From contig NC_049981.1 in the NCBI RefSeq assembly GCF_000003815.2, forward strand, positions 27,303,785 through 27,367,784: a stretch of DNA of 64,000 nucleotides. The letters run 5' to 3'. The DNA comes from Branchiostoma floridae. Its lineage: Eukaryota > Chordata > Leptocardii > Amphioxiformes > Branchiostomatidae. Of this stretch, positions 1-12,500 are shown one piece after another. Below the pieces are notes generated by a model. That model ran no database searches. It saw only the letters and a list, made by a program, of their open reading frames with translations, and had not been told where the DNA came from. Made by a program: the position numbers and the translations under genes. Each line of letters opens with the position of its first letter. Position 1 is the first letter of the stretch.

Positions 1-540
1 CATGTATATTTCTCACTAGTGTAAATTTTACAAATAACAATCAAGACTACCACACAACATATTGGTAACGCTTGTTCACCTTTATCCGTATGGTAGCCTA
101 AATTCGTTGTTTAAAAAAAAAAATGTGTATCTAGGGATTTCAGGTGAACTGACATGGGTTTCAAATGAAATATTTTAAAGATATTACAGTGTGAAACTAC
201 CGTCTTTCAACTTAACGATTCCAAAATACCCACTTTTTTTAATACAACTGATATAGGTTACCCCACAGATGAAGGTGACCTAACGTTACTTTCTTATCAC
301 GTTCATCATCTCTGGAAGGGAAATTATTTTCAAATTAGGGAATGCGTATGCTGATGTTATCCATAAAATTTACTTCCTGTGTCCTTATTAAATGTCAACT
401 AACATGGCAATCCACATATATCTGCTGTTTGTTTCTGGTAATTTCAAATCTTTTGTCAACATCACATCACAGTACATTACATCGCAGTACATTGTGATCT
501 ATGATAAAGAAATGATAATAAATGAAAATATTTCTATTGC
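1..540. other. Unassigned 5' edge, probably intron of the BCAP-like gene
   Basis: No exon could be supported here. The first recognisable exon of the BCAP-like gene begins at 541 after a TTGCAG acceptor, so this stretch is probably intron. The N-terminal exons, expected to encode a TIR-like domain, should lie further upstream. The open frame running through 392-540 has no protein-like features before the acceptor. Confidence 0.5.
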
Positions 541-3500
541 AGATGCAGAAGAACATTTATACCTAAGCGTTGCAGAGTCAGAAGATGCAAATGGTAGTCC
601 AGAATACTATTATAATACAATAATCAGTTACTAACGTTGTCTATTATAAAGAATCATATTTCAGCACCTTTCTTTCAGAAAATCAACACCTCCAGTTAAC
701 ACTACTAATGAATATCACATTCCATGCAGTTGGGAAAATATATTTCATAAGAGCATGCCAGTTACAGTTTTATTTGAGGAGCTGCTTACAGAAATTATAA
801 CTTCAGTAACTCAGTATGCTGCTTTTCTTACCCTCCTGCACTTACATGTACACTAAAGATGGAACTACACAAGTCAGGCCATTGTACAATTGATCAGACT
901 AGCCTCGCTCCCTGTAGGGTGAATATTTGCCAGGAGGAGTTTGGCCTTCATGGGTTTTCATTGGTGATTGGTATGTGCAGTTAGGAAGAATATGACTTTC
1001 TGCAGGCTGACTTTCCTGGCTAGTCGTTTACTTGGTTTTGGGCAAATACTAATCTCCCTACCCTCATGGAAAAGCCTAGCAGAAGCTACTTGAAACAATG
1101 ATAAAAGGAGTTGGCAGATGGTCCTTAAATCATTAAATGCATTATCCTTTAAACTGTTATTTCAATCCCTGTTTTCAGTGTACCTCTAGGTCTTCAACTA
1201 TTATATACAGTAATGATATAACGTAACTCAACAAGTAATAATAGTTTGTATCATATGACCATATAGGACAAGATGTCTATGAAGACATGGAGAGAAAGCC
1301 TCAGGGAGGTGGGGGATTTGGTATGTGTTTGATTCAATAAAGTTAACTGGTATTAAAGATAGATAGAATGAATTGTAAGAATTAGTTTGTCGTGTTTTTA
1401 CTAATGTTATACTTATAATCTCATCATAGTCTAAGGCCCCGTTCATGATGCAAAAATCCATGCAAATGCATCTGCATGTGCTTACATCCGACCACAATCC
1501 GAATGCAAACGTTTTACATTTTGCATTCACGATGGCCACGAGCAAACCGTTTCAGATCCAGATGATTTTGCATTTCTCATTTAAAGGTCAGAGGTTGGGG
1601 TCAGGGAACAGTGCTCAAGATGGCTGGAATTTCCCTTCCCAGCTCTTCTGGGTGTTGTTTTTCTAGAAAATAGTGTGTAACCGCGAAAGGAAACGCAATC
1701 GGCCATAAAAAGACTTCACGATGACAATAACGACTAAAACATTCCAATTCCCCGCGCTATGACCCCGCGGTACCCGGATGTAATGCGGATTCACGCCGCA
1801 TTTGCGTTCATGATGACAATTCGCAAATGCGGATAAAAGGAATCCGTTTCAAGTCCACCTCGCGAGGTGGTCCCAAAAAATCCGCATCAAATCCGTTTCG
1901 GAGCATTCATGATGACAAATTTATCCGTATCAGCAAACAATGCGGATGCATCCGCATGAATTTTTGCATCATGAACGGGGCCTAAATGTACTATTATATG
2001 ATCTTGTGAATAGAAACTGATGGAATTTACCAAAAATAGGCCTGACAACTATTGAACAAGCCCAAAGATAAATACAGTACATTATAGAGAATTTGAAAAG
2101 AATGTTATGATGTATACATTGATATATGAATTTATGATGCATAAAATCTGCAACAGTTTGGCACCTAATAGTATACATTGGAAGCCTAATGAAATGCATG
2201 TATTGCCAAAAATTTGATCCAATCAACTCTGACACCAAAGCCTTAATTGTGTCAATAAGATTGGCCTGGGACACTTAGAATGTTACTTTTTAGGGAATCA
2301 TACAGTGACATGTGAAAGCTGACACTGCACTTTTGTCTGGCAGATACCTACATGATAAGATCTACATCAGACTCTGGTACTGATGACGGCCCTCCGCAGC
2401 GACCACCCAAACCTGTTCAACAAAAATCCGGACTGGAAGGGCCAATCATGAGCAAAGAACTTCAGCTTGTACAGCCATCCACTATTATGTCTGGGGTAGA
2501 TATGACATTTTAATATCTATGGGTATCTAATAAGTCTAACAGACCTGTCTGTGATTATGTACATTTAAAAGAAAGACCTTATTGAGGTCATCCATGTTTG
2601 TTGCATAACATTCCTTAGAAGTAGAACTGAAATAAGATGTTTACTTTGAGTTATTTTCTGTTCTAAAGCAAAAAAAGTCCTGAATCATGATTCATATAAA
2701 TCCTAAGTTCTAAAATATCTTAGAACTGCATGTTGGTGTTTTCCTCACCCCAGCTATGGCAGATAGTACTGGGGTCTGAGTCCCAGAAACAGTGATTCAT
2801 GTCCAAGAGTTAAATGTTTCTTGTTTGTTGCTGTTTTCATTTGTGTCTCTGTCCTCTGCAGTCGGGTGAGAGAGTGGTGCTGATCTTTAAAAACCCACTT
2901 CCTGAAGGTGGCAGCTTCACAGTGGAATTTCAAGGCAATAAACAGACATCTGTTGTCACAGCTTCCAAGGAAAACCCATACACCCTGATCCTCAATACCC
3001 CAGGTATACAGTCTGCCTATCAGTAAATAGTTTTGTACTCTTCTGTATTTTTGTTACTATTAGATAAAATAATTTGTAACAAGACTTTTTATTTCACCCA
3101 TCATAGTTTTCCTCCCGGAGTCTAATGCTTGGTCAGTTGGTTGGTTGGGATTTATTAAGCAAAAATACAATATCATTTTTGTGATCCCTAGCCAGAAGAA
3201 TGGCATGGTAATTAGATTTTATAGATTCTTCATCTTAAGAATATAAGGCCCTAATCCTATCGTCCAGCTGCAGATGAAAATACATGCCTTGTCTTACATG
3301 TTTCATCTTGGTTCCCTCCTCAAAGTGCTCTCTATGTTATTTTGATGCCTCTACTATTACGAGAAGTCCTAAAACACTCATGTTTTGCCTGTCCTCTCAG
3401 ATCACCCTCCTGAGACAACACAAGCAGTTGTGAAGTGTGACAGTAAGTTACTTGGGAATGCCACCATGGTATTTGTTAGCAAAATGCGCCGGTTGGAAGA

Positions 3501-6500
3501 GTTGCTCACAGATGTCTCCAAGCCAGTTGAGTTCATGTGTCAGTCCCTGGGTGCTGAGCCTTTGAACCTGAAGATCCTGGACAAGATACTGAGGGACACC
3601 TTCAAGAAACACATGCCACCCAAGGGTCTTGGGGTATTTGGCATCGATCAAGAGAGTGAGGACGAATATGGTAAGAAGCAACAAAAGACAGTAAAAAAAG
3701 AGAGACAAAGATAAAGGTACTAAATTTTATTTTGTTGGTTACTGGTTGCAGCTCTGGCCTATGCTGAAGAACCAAACATTGTTAAACTCTTTTACGCATG
3801 TTTGACTAAATTCTTTACCCAAATCATAGCATTTTATAATTATCACAGTATTCTGCCAAATTTGTTCTTTTTATGAGCTTAAAATGCACAATCTGACATG
3901 AAGGCTCATTGCATTTGTGTTTAAATATGCAACAGGTGTATAGCTGTAAGGAATGCTGTCTACAGTGTTCTTTCCATCCTCTTTCCACCAGACAGCAATC
4001 AGTGAGCAACGTTTGAATGATGAAAATTAGACATTAGTGATCCATGATTTCATAATTGAATCATGATGTAGGATACAAAAGTGACTCAGATTTGATAAAC
4101 AACAAAACATATAATTATGAAATGTTATAAAGATTTGTTCTTTGTGAATGAATTTTTTGACTGATCTTTAAAATACTTCCTCACTTACCAGTCACTCATT
4201 GGTTGCAGCCTGAGGTTTCAAACTACTATTATTATTATTTGATATAATGTGAATATTGTCACTTTTTTTGGCTTGCAACCTATACTGATTGCCATCCAGG
4301 ACAGCAAGATTAGACAAGAATATGAACTTCACTATCCACATATCATAAACCTTAACTCGTTTTCCATATCTTACAGCATACCACCCAGAGGAGTTACCCA
4401 CCCTCATGCACTTTGTTGCCAAGTATGGCCTGAAGGACATGTGTGCGTCCCTGCTCCACTGCCCTGGGGCACTCAACGCCTGCAGCATTGCTAACTGCAA
4501 CAACGACTTTCCACACAACCTCGCTGAGAAATATGGGCACATGGATCTTAAGAAATACATCGAGGACAGGATTGTGAGAAACTGTTATCATCATATCTTA
4601 GATACTGAATACAGTTTTCTTGTCAGATTGTAAATTCTGGAATTTTTGCAGTGTTTTTCGTGGTAACCTCTCACTAGTCAGTACTTAACAAACTGCACTT
4701 ATTTCAACTGCAAACTCAGTCAATTACAAAGATACAGAAAGCTCTTTGTTTTCTCCTTGCCACAAAATTGTTGTGTTTTAGACGAATTTCCATTAACTTT
4801 TAGCACACTATCCCTCCGGCATAATTTGGTGCTCTCTGCACACAATTTGAAGATCACATGTGATCTGTCTTTCATTGTGTAATACTCAATTTATTTCAAC
4901 TTCCAACTCTGCCAAAAGATAAGGATAACTCCTATGTTTTCTCCTTGTCACAGAATTGTAGTGTTTAATATAAATGTCTATTAACTTTTAGCACACTATC
5001 TCCCTGGCATTATGAGTAAAGATTTTGTGTTATTTGGAACCAATTTCATAGCCATCACAGTTTTCTATGAGTCAGATGTTTTTGGACCCCCAAAATTATT
5101 ATGACAGTTTTCTATGAATCTAGATATGATTTAGACCAACAACCTACCTCATGCTGTCCACTTTTCAACTGATAGTTGCTCCCAAAAGCTTTCAGTGTAG
5201 TCAACCTATGATGTAGTTGTTTAAAAACTTGTTCTTCCTTTAAAAATATAGTAAAGCCTCTTTGTTAGATTCTTTTAGACAGCATGATGGGGAGGTGGTC
5301 AAAGACATGTTCTATTTTTTTGTGCTGCATAGGAATACAGCCCATTTATCAACAATGTTTTCTGTATGCTTCTCTCCCCACAGGAATTGGGAGCAATTCT
5401 GGAGGAGGAAATGGGCTCTGGGTACGGATATGTGGATATGGACAAGGACTTATACATGAAGATGACAAGGGTAGACCCTGCATATGGCTACATGGCTATG
5501 GGGATGGGGAAGTACTACAACACACACTCCTATCCCCGAGAAGGGGGATACTGTAAGTTCTACACCATCTGTCTGATCTAAAGCAGTTATGTTGGGAAAT
5601 TGTTATCACTTTATCAATACTAGAATTCAAGGTATGCTGTAGTATTCCATAGGTAATTCCATATTTTTGTACAATTTGAAAAAAGATAAATCTATTCCAT
5701 TCTTTGCCTTGATATGATGCTTTCTGATGGAATATGCATGTTTTCTTGGAGTGACCTAAGGAACTTGAAAATTTTCCATTGTAACATACATGCATATATC
5801 TCTTGTACAGTAGAATTTTTACACAATCATGCATATATCTGTTGCACTGTACAATCATGTAACTGTAATATACATGGATTGCATATTTTGTTGCACTATA
5901 CAATCCAGAAACCATACAAACTTGGTCAAACACCTAACTATTGGAACAAGATAGTCATATTGCAAAAGCTATTTATTACTGCAACTATAAAGTGTTATTA
6001 GATGATGGTCAAACACCTAATTTTACATATAACTCCAAAAAGATATTAAAGGGACATAATGTAGAAATATGGCGCCAAAATTTCAAATGTTCTGAACTTG
6101 AAAATCTCCATTCAGATTGACATTTGCAACTTATTTGTAACTTATCTGCGTCATTTTATCACATTTCTAGTGCTAATTAACAACGTCAAAGTAAGCCGCG
6201 ACCAAATTCACTTACTTCCGGGTAGCCTACCGGAAGTAAGCCGACCGTAGATTTCCGAATCGACCGTTGCGGTCGCAGATCTTCGGAGCGTAGCGGGACT
6301 TTCAACAAACTTCAGTAATGATTCGAGCAAACCACCGAAGGCATTCTAAAGCGCACTTTGGCTCGCCGGCGAGTTGAATAAAATGGCGGACAACTCAAGC
6401 GGCGGAGGGAAGTGCACATATTTCAAGACATCCTCACGGATCAACAAAGTCGTATCCATACGTTGTAAATATTGCTGTGCAGTGTAATGAGGTAGACTCA

Positions 6501-9500
6501 ACTCATTATGTAGAGAAATGGCCGAAAACAGTGACTTTAATTTTACATTATGTCCCTTTAATGTTGCCAAAGCTAATCATTACTACAACTACAAAGTGGT
6601 ATAAAACATAGCAGTCCCTGTTCACTAATGTCAGCTCTAATGGACCTCATCATCTTAAATCATGTCTTTCTCTCCAAAGACAACATTTTCGGGGGTGCAG
6701 GTTCTGTGGAGGAACAACCTGACTATGATCGACCCTTTCCTGTTGCCATACCTGACCTTGATGTTTATGGAGAGACCTTGATGTTTTCAAGTACTGGCTT
6801 CATCAAGGAAGTCCTTCAGGGTCATGAACAAGGTATGATGTAACACTACTCTTTATTGATCCCTGGTCAGCACAAGCACAAGCCACTACCTCAAGATTGT
6901 GTTAACAACATAGGGATCTAAAACTTAAAAAAGTCAAAAACTACAGTTTGAAACATAGCTCTAAGTACAGTGACAGTATAGTGACATCAATAATCTTTGA
7001 GGTAAATTACAAGTGCACGGTATTTTAATCTTGGGAAACACTTCTTGTAATCAGTTTTGTGTAGGTTTTGAAAATCTAGATACCATTTTGAGTACCATTT
7101 TGTCCATTTTTTGATGTGCAATGCAGTACTCTGAGTCATTGCAGTGTAGTATGGTGACTTTAAAATAATTATGACTTCTAACCAATTCCACAGATACACA
7201 CAATGATGTAATTGCAGATATACTTAAAGTAATATACATCTTAAATACAGGCTAAACCAAACCAAGGATGAATGCAGTGTTTTGACTCATCATGTAGGCA
7301 AATTTGAAATCTGATGTAAGCATCACGGACAGGTGTGTGTACAAATTATGTTGTGCACCAGTGTCCTGCATCTTTGTGTGAAAGGTGAGATCAGCACCAA
7401 GAACAAGCATTTGTATAGATTGTGTAGTGCATCAGCATCCTGTTTGTGTAAATGGTGAGTTCAGCACCAAGGACAGGCATGTGTATAGATTGTGTTGTGC
7501 ATAAGTGCCCTGCATCTTTGTGTGCAAGGTGAGATCAGCACCAAGGACAGGCATGTGTAGAGATTGTGTTGTGCATCAGTGTCCTGTAAGGTTGTGTAAA
7601 TGGTGAGATCAGCACCAAGGACAGACATGTGTATAGATTATGTTGTGCATAAGTGTCCTGTAAGGTTGTGTAAATGGTGAGTTCAGCACCAAGGACAGGC
7701 ATGTGTATAGATTATGTTGTGCATAAGTGTCCTGTAAGGTTGTGTAAATGGTTAGTTCAGCACCAAGGACATGCATGTGTATAGATTATGTTGTGCATAA
7801 GTGTCCTGTAAGGTTGTGTAAATGGTGAGTTCAGCACCAAGGACAGACATGTGTATAGATTATGTTGTGCATAAGTGTCCTGTAAGGTTGTGTAAATGGT
7901 GAGTTCAGCACCAAGGACAGACATGTGTATAGATTGTGTTGTGCACCAGTGTCCTGGAGGGTTATGTAAATGGTGAGTTCAGCACCAAGGACAGGCATGT
8001 GTAAAGATTGTGTTGTGCATAAGTGTCCTGGAGGGTTGTGTAAATGGTGAGTTCAGCACCAAGGACAGGCATGTGTATAGATTATGTTGTGCATAAGTGT
8101 CCTGTAAGGTTGTGTAAATGGTGAGTTCAGCACCAAGGACATGCATGTATACAGACTGGGCTTTGCACCAGTGTCCTGTATGTTTGTGTAAATGGTGAGT
8201 TCAGCACCAAGGACAGGCATTTGTAAAGATTGTGTTGTGCGGTAGTGTCCTGTAGGGTTGCATGGAAGGTTGAGTTCAGCACCATGGACAGGCATGTGTA
8301 TAGATTATGTTGTGCGTAAGTGTCCTGTAAGGTTGTGTAAATGGTGAGTTCAGCACCAAAGACAGGCATTTGTAAAGATTGTGTTGTGCGGTAGTGTCCT
8401 GTACGGTTGCATGGAAGGTTGAGTTCAGCACCATGGACAGGCATGTGTATAGATTATGTTGTGCATAAGTGTCCTGTAAGGTTGTGTAAATGGTGAGTTC
8501 AGCACCAAGGACAGGCATGTGTATAGATTATGTTGTGCGTAAGTGTCCTGTAAGTTTGTGTAAATGGTGAGTTCAGCACCATGGACAGGCATGTGTATAG
8601 ATTATGTTGTGCGTAAGTGTCCTGTAAGGTTGTGTAAATGGTGAGTTCAGTACCAAGGACATCCATGTGTATAGATTATGTTGTGCATAAGTGTCCTGTA
8701 AGGTTGTGTAAATGGTGAGTTCAGCACCAAGGACAGACATGTGTATAGATTGTGTTGTGCATAAGTGTCCTGTAAGGTTGTGTAAACGGTGAGTTCAGCA
8801 CCAAGGACAGGCATGTGTATAGATTATGTTGTGCATAAGTGTCCTGTAAGGTTGTGTAAACGGTGAGTTCAGCACCAAGGACAGGCATGTGTATAGATTA
8901 TGTTGTGCATAAGTGTCCTGTATGTTTGTGTAAATGGTGAGTTCAGCACCAAGGACAGGCATGTATAGCGGTTGTGTTGTGCACCAGTGTCCTGCATGAT
9001 TGTGTAGATGATATGTTCAGTACCATGGACAGGCATGTATGCAGATTGTGTTATGCACAAGTAAGCTGTAAGGTTGTATGAATTGTGAGTTCAGCACTAT
9101 GCATAGGCATTTATACAGGTTGTGTTGTGCACCAATGTCCTGTAGGATTGTATGTTTGTTGAGTTCAGCACCAAGGACAGGTTTGTGTTTAGATTGCATT
9201 GTGCACCAGTGTCCTGCATGTTTGTGTAGATCATGTGTTTATCACTATGGGCAGGTGTGTGCACAGAATTTGCTATGCATCAGTGTCCAACAATGTTATT
9301 GTGGACAGCGAGTTCAGCATCATGGTCAGGTGTGTACAGAATGTTTTTGTTGATTGTCAGTAGCTGTGTGAACAAATTATGTTGTGCACCAGTGCCTTAT
9401 ATGTTTATGTGTGTGGTATGTTAAGGGGCATGTCACAACACACCTTTTTTATATGTATCATCAGCTACTGTGTCTATTTCAGCTTCATTGGCATACGTTT

Positions 9501-12500
9501 CTTAACAGCTGTCAATGTTAGAGTCTGTTCTCAGTCCATCACTTGTTTCTGGGGTGATGGCTGGCGCAGGTATATTAGGCAGGGGCCTTGTGGCAAGGCA
9601 GGCTTTTTATCCCTTCACTCTTTCTCTCAATAGCCTTATTGACATGAACCCTAGAAGTGCTCTCAACGTTAGAGTCTGTACTCAGCCTGTCTCTTGTATT
9701 CTCTGGGGTGATGGCTGACGCAGGTATATTAGGCAGGGGCCTTGTGGCAAGGCAGGCTTTTTTTATGCCTTCATTCTTTCTCTCAATAGCCTCATTGGCA
9801 TGAACCCCAGAAATGCTCTCAACATTAGAGTCTGTACTCAGCCTGTCTCTTGTATTCTCTGGGGTGATGGCTGTAGTAGGTATATTTGGCAGGGGCCTTG
9901 TGGCAAGGCAGGCTTTTTTAATACTTTCACTGTTTCTGTCAATAGCCTTATTGGCGTGAACCCCTGAAGTGCTCTCAACATTAGAGTCTGTACTCAGTCT
10001 GTCTCTTGTATTCTCTGGGGTGATGGCTGTAGTAGGTATGTTTGGCAGGGGCCTTGTGGCAAGGCAGGCTTTTTTAATCATGTCAGTCTCTGTTGCCGAT
10101 TTGAAATGTGCTGAGTTTTGGCCTTGTTGCATGGGCTGTGACTGCACCATACTAGCTATTGCTCCATCCTGTTGGGCTGCTTGGATTGTTTGGTGATTTC
10201 TGGCAGAAGGCAATTCATTGGCAGTACTGCTGCAGGTATAGCTATAAACAGGATTTTGAAATGGCACAGTGATGTGACCCATAGCTGTCCTGTTATTTAG
10301 ATTGAGAACATCATTGTTTTGCACCCGATGGTCTTTGATGAACTTTACGATCAGACAGGTGATGAAGGCAAGGCCAAAAAGACTGGCTAATGCAATAATG
10401 AGGATATGGGTAGTTGTGATCATTGGTTCCTTCCTCTTTCCTGTCACATCACTATTTAATAAGCCCCTTGTCACTATCGTGTTATCAGCGTGATAGAAGA
10501 TGGTTTTTATACCAATATGTTCAGAATCTCTTTTGTCACTTTCAAATACAGTCTTGTATTCCAGCTGTTTGATTGTAGCTGCATTAAACATGCTGTGCTG
10601 GATGGTATCATACACTTTTGTAGTTTTGTCCTCAGACCCACTTTTTGCTATGTGTTTGGAAGTCTTCAATGTTGTTGAAGGAAGTATTGGTGAAGCACAG
10701 GGTAATTCAGAAATATTAACTTGTGAGAGTTGCTGTCTCTGTAGCTGATCAGGAGAAGCACAGTAGAAGTGAATGAAATTGTAATTGCGGGTAAGGAAGG
10801 TGGCATCACACTGTTTGCGGCTCAGATATACATGGCTATGCAAGCATTTCATCTTATTGATCAGCCACTGCAATTTGCAGTCACAGTGGAAAGGGTTATG
10901 CTCGATACAAATTTTTACCGTCAGGTGTGGAAGGCCCAGATTACTTTCGGCAATGGATGTAATCTTATTCCTGGACAGATCTATCATACTTAGTTTTGTT
11001 AGCTTTTTTGCACAGGTTTCAAGATTAATATTGGTTATCCTGTTCCGCTGTAAATGAATGAGCATCAAGCCTGGCAAATTACAGAGTGATGTCCACGGAA
11101 ATGTTTCAATAAGGTTCCTTCGAAGGTTCAGGGAGTACAGATTTCTTAGAAGGGGAAAGGGACTTACATTGCAGATTTTGTTGTTCCTTAGATCCAGGCG
11201 AGAAGTATTAGAAGGTATGTGGTCAGGAAATGTGGTCAGTCCACGAGATGGACAATTAATTTTCAAACCCCATCTATGTGAACTAATGCAATCTTTCAGC
11301 AAGACATCACCCCTGCTACTTGTAGCTCTACAAAAGATAAAGATAAAAACTGCAAATAGGCAGCTGACAACTCTCATCTCTCCTGGGATTCAGTCTTTTT
11401 TTGTGTAACCTTTGTCCATACAATGTCAATTCCAAAATATATCAGAGTTTCCGCTGGAAATCTACTATTCTAATCACATCATTTCATTTAAAAAACTATA
11501 CAATTTTCTGGTTTTAGCGCTACTGTTTTTCATGATCACTCATTTGCTTGCAATCCATCTTAACATCAGTTTTTCCCCATTGTGCAAGTTTTAAATGTGC
11601 CCAATTGTCAAGCTTCTATGATTTTTGATAAAGAATTCTCAAAGTGACCTACATGTAGCTTTGTGCTGGATGTGGCCTTCAGAGGTCAGTCGGACTCCTT
11701 CAGGATCTTTGAATCTCTTGTCCTTGAACGTGTTGAACGAGGAAGGCCTGTCTCTTGTGGCAAAACATATCCGCGCACATCTTGTGTATTTCACTGCACA
11801 CTGTATATTTATATGGTTGGGAGACAAATCATGTCTCCAAGAGTGCTGTGTCGTTTTTTTAGAACAATCTGGAACCACACAGAAGATACTTGCCCTGGTA
11901 TCAATCTGACTGACATTACAGCATCCTAATACATGTACATGGCATAGTGCCAGATTTCCCAGATATGTTTTCATAGGATAGATTTTAGAAAAAACAGACA
12001 AAAAAGAGATTGGCTTTGATTACACATGATTGTCACATTTAGATATTTTCTTCATTGAGACAGTACTTTGTACAAGTGCTAGCAGTTTGTATTTTAGAAC
12101 ACAAAGTCACTGCAATTGTTTGTTGAAATTAACCAATATCCAAATTTAATCAGCCCGTTACCAGAAGGCTAAAACTTGATCCTTCACATTCCATGAAATA
12201 TGCATTCTGTCTGTCTTACATGTTTTCAAAGTCAAGTCTCATACTCAAATTATCTTTAGTCTCATAACACAATGTCATAATTTGATTTATGTCATACCTG
12301 TGATGCGAAAACGTTCGATACGGGTGTACCGGACCGGGCCATAACTTCCGTATCAGACCGGTTCCAAAGGCGTATCACACGGGCTCCATTCGAATAAATC
12401 GAACTGTTTCGAGCGGGCCGAGTGTGGCGCCATCGAAAGTTCAAATACCTGATTCAGACGTTGGAACATTACTGTTGCAACACTTTTTGTTCGAGGGCAC

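Noticed and set aside
5496-6001. Open frames of 95-145 codons on both strands
   Set aside because: They lie in a BCAP intron of short AT-rich imperfect repeats (ACATGCATATAT) without coding signature.
8053-9199. Several minus-strand open frames of 60-105 codons with repeated CLSLVLNSPF-like sequence
   Set aside because: They are translations of the 74-bp minisatellite. The period is not a multiple of three, so the same sequence appears in all frames.
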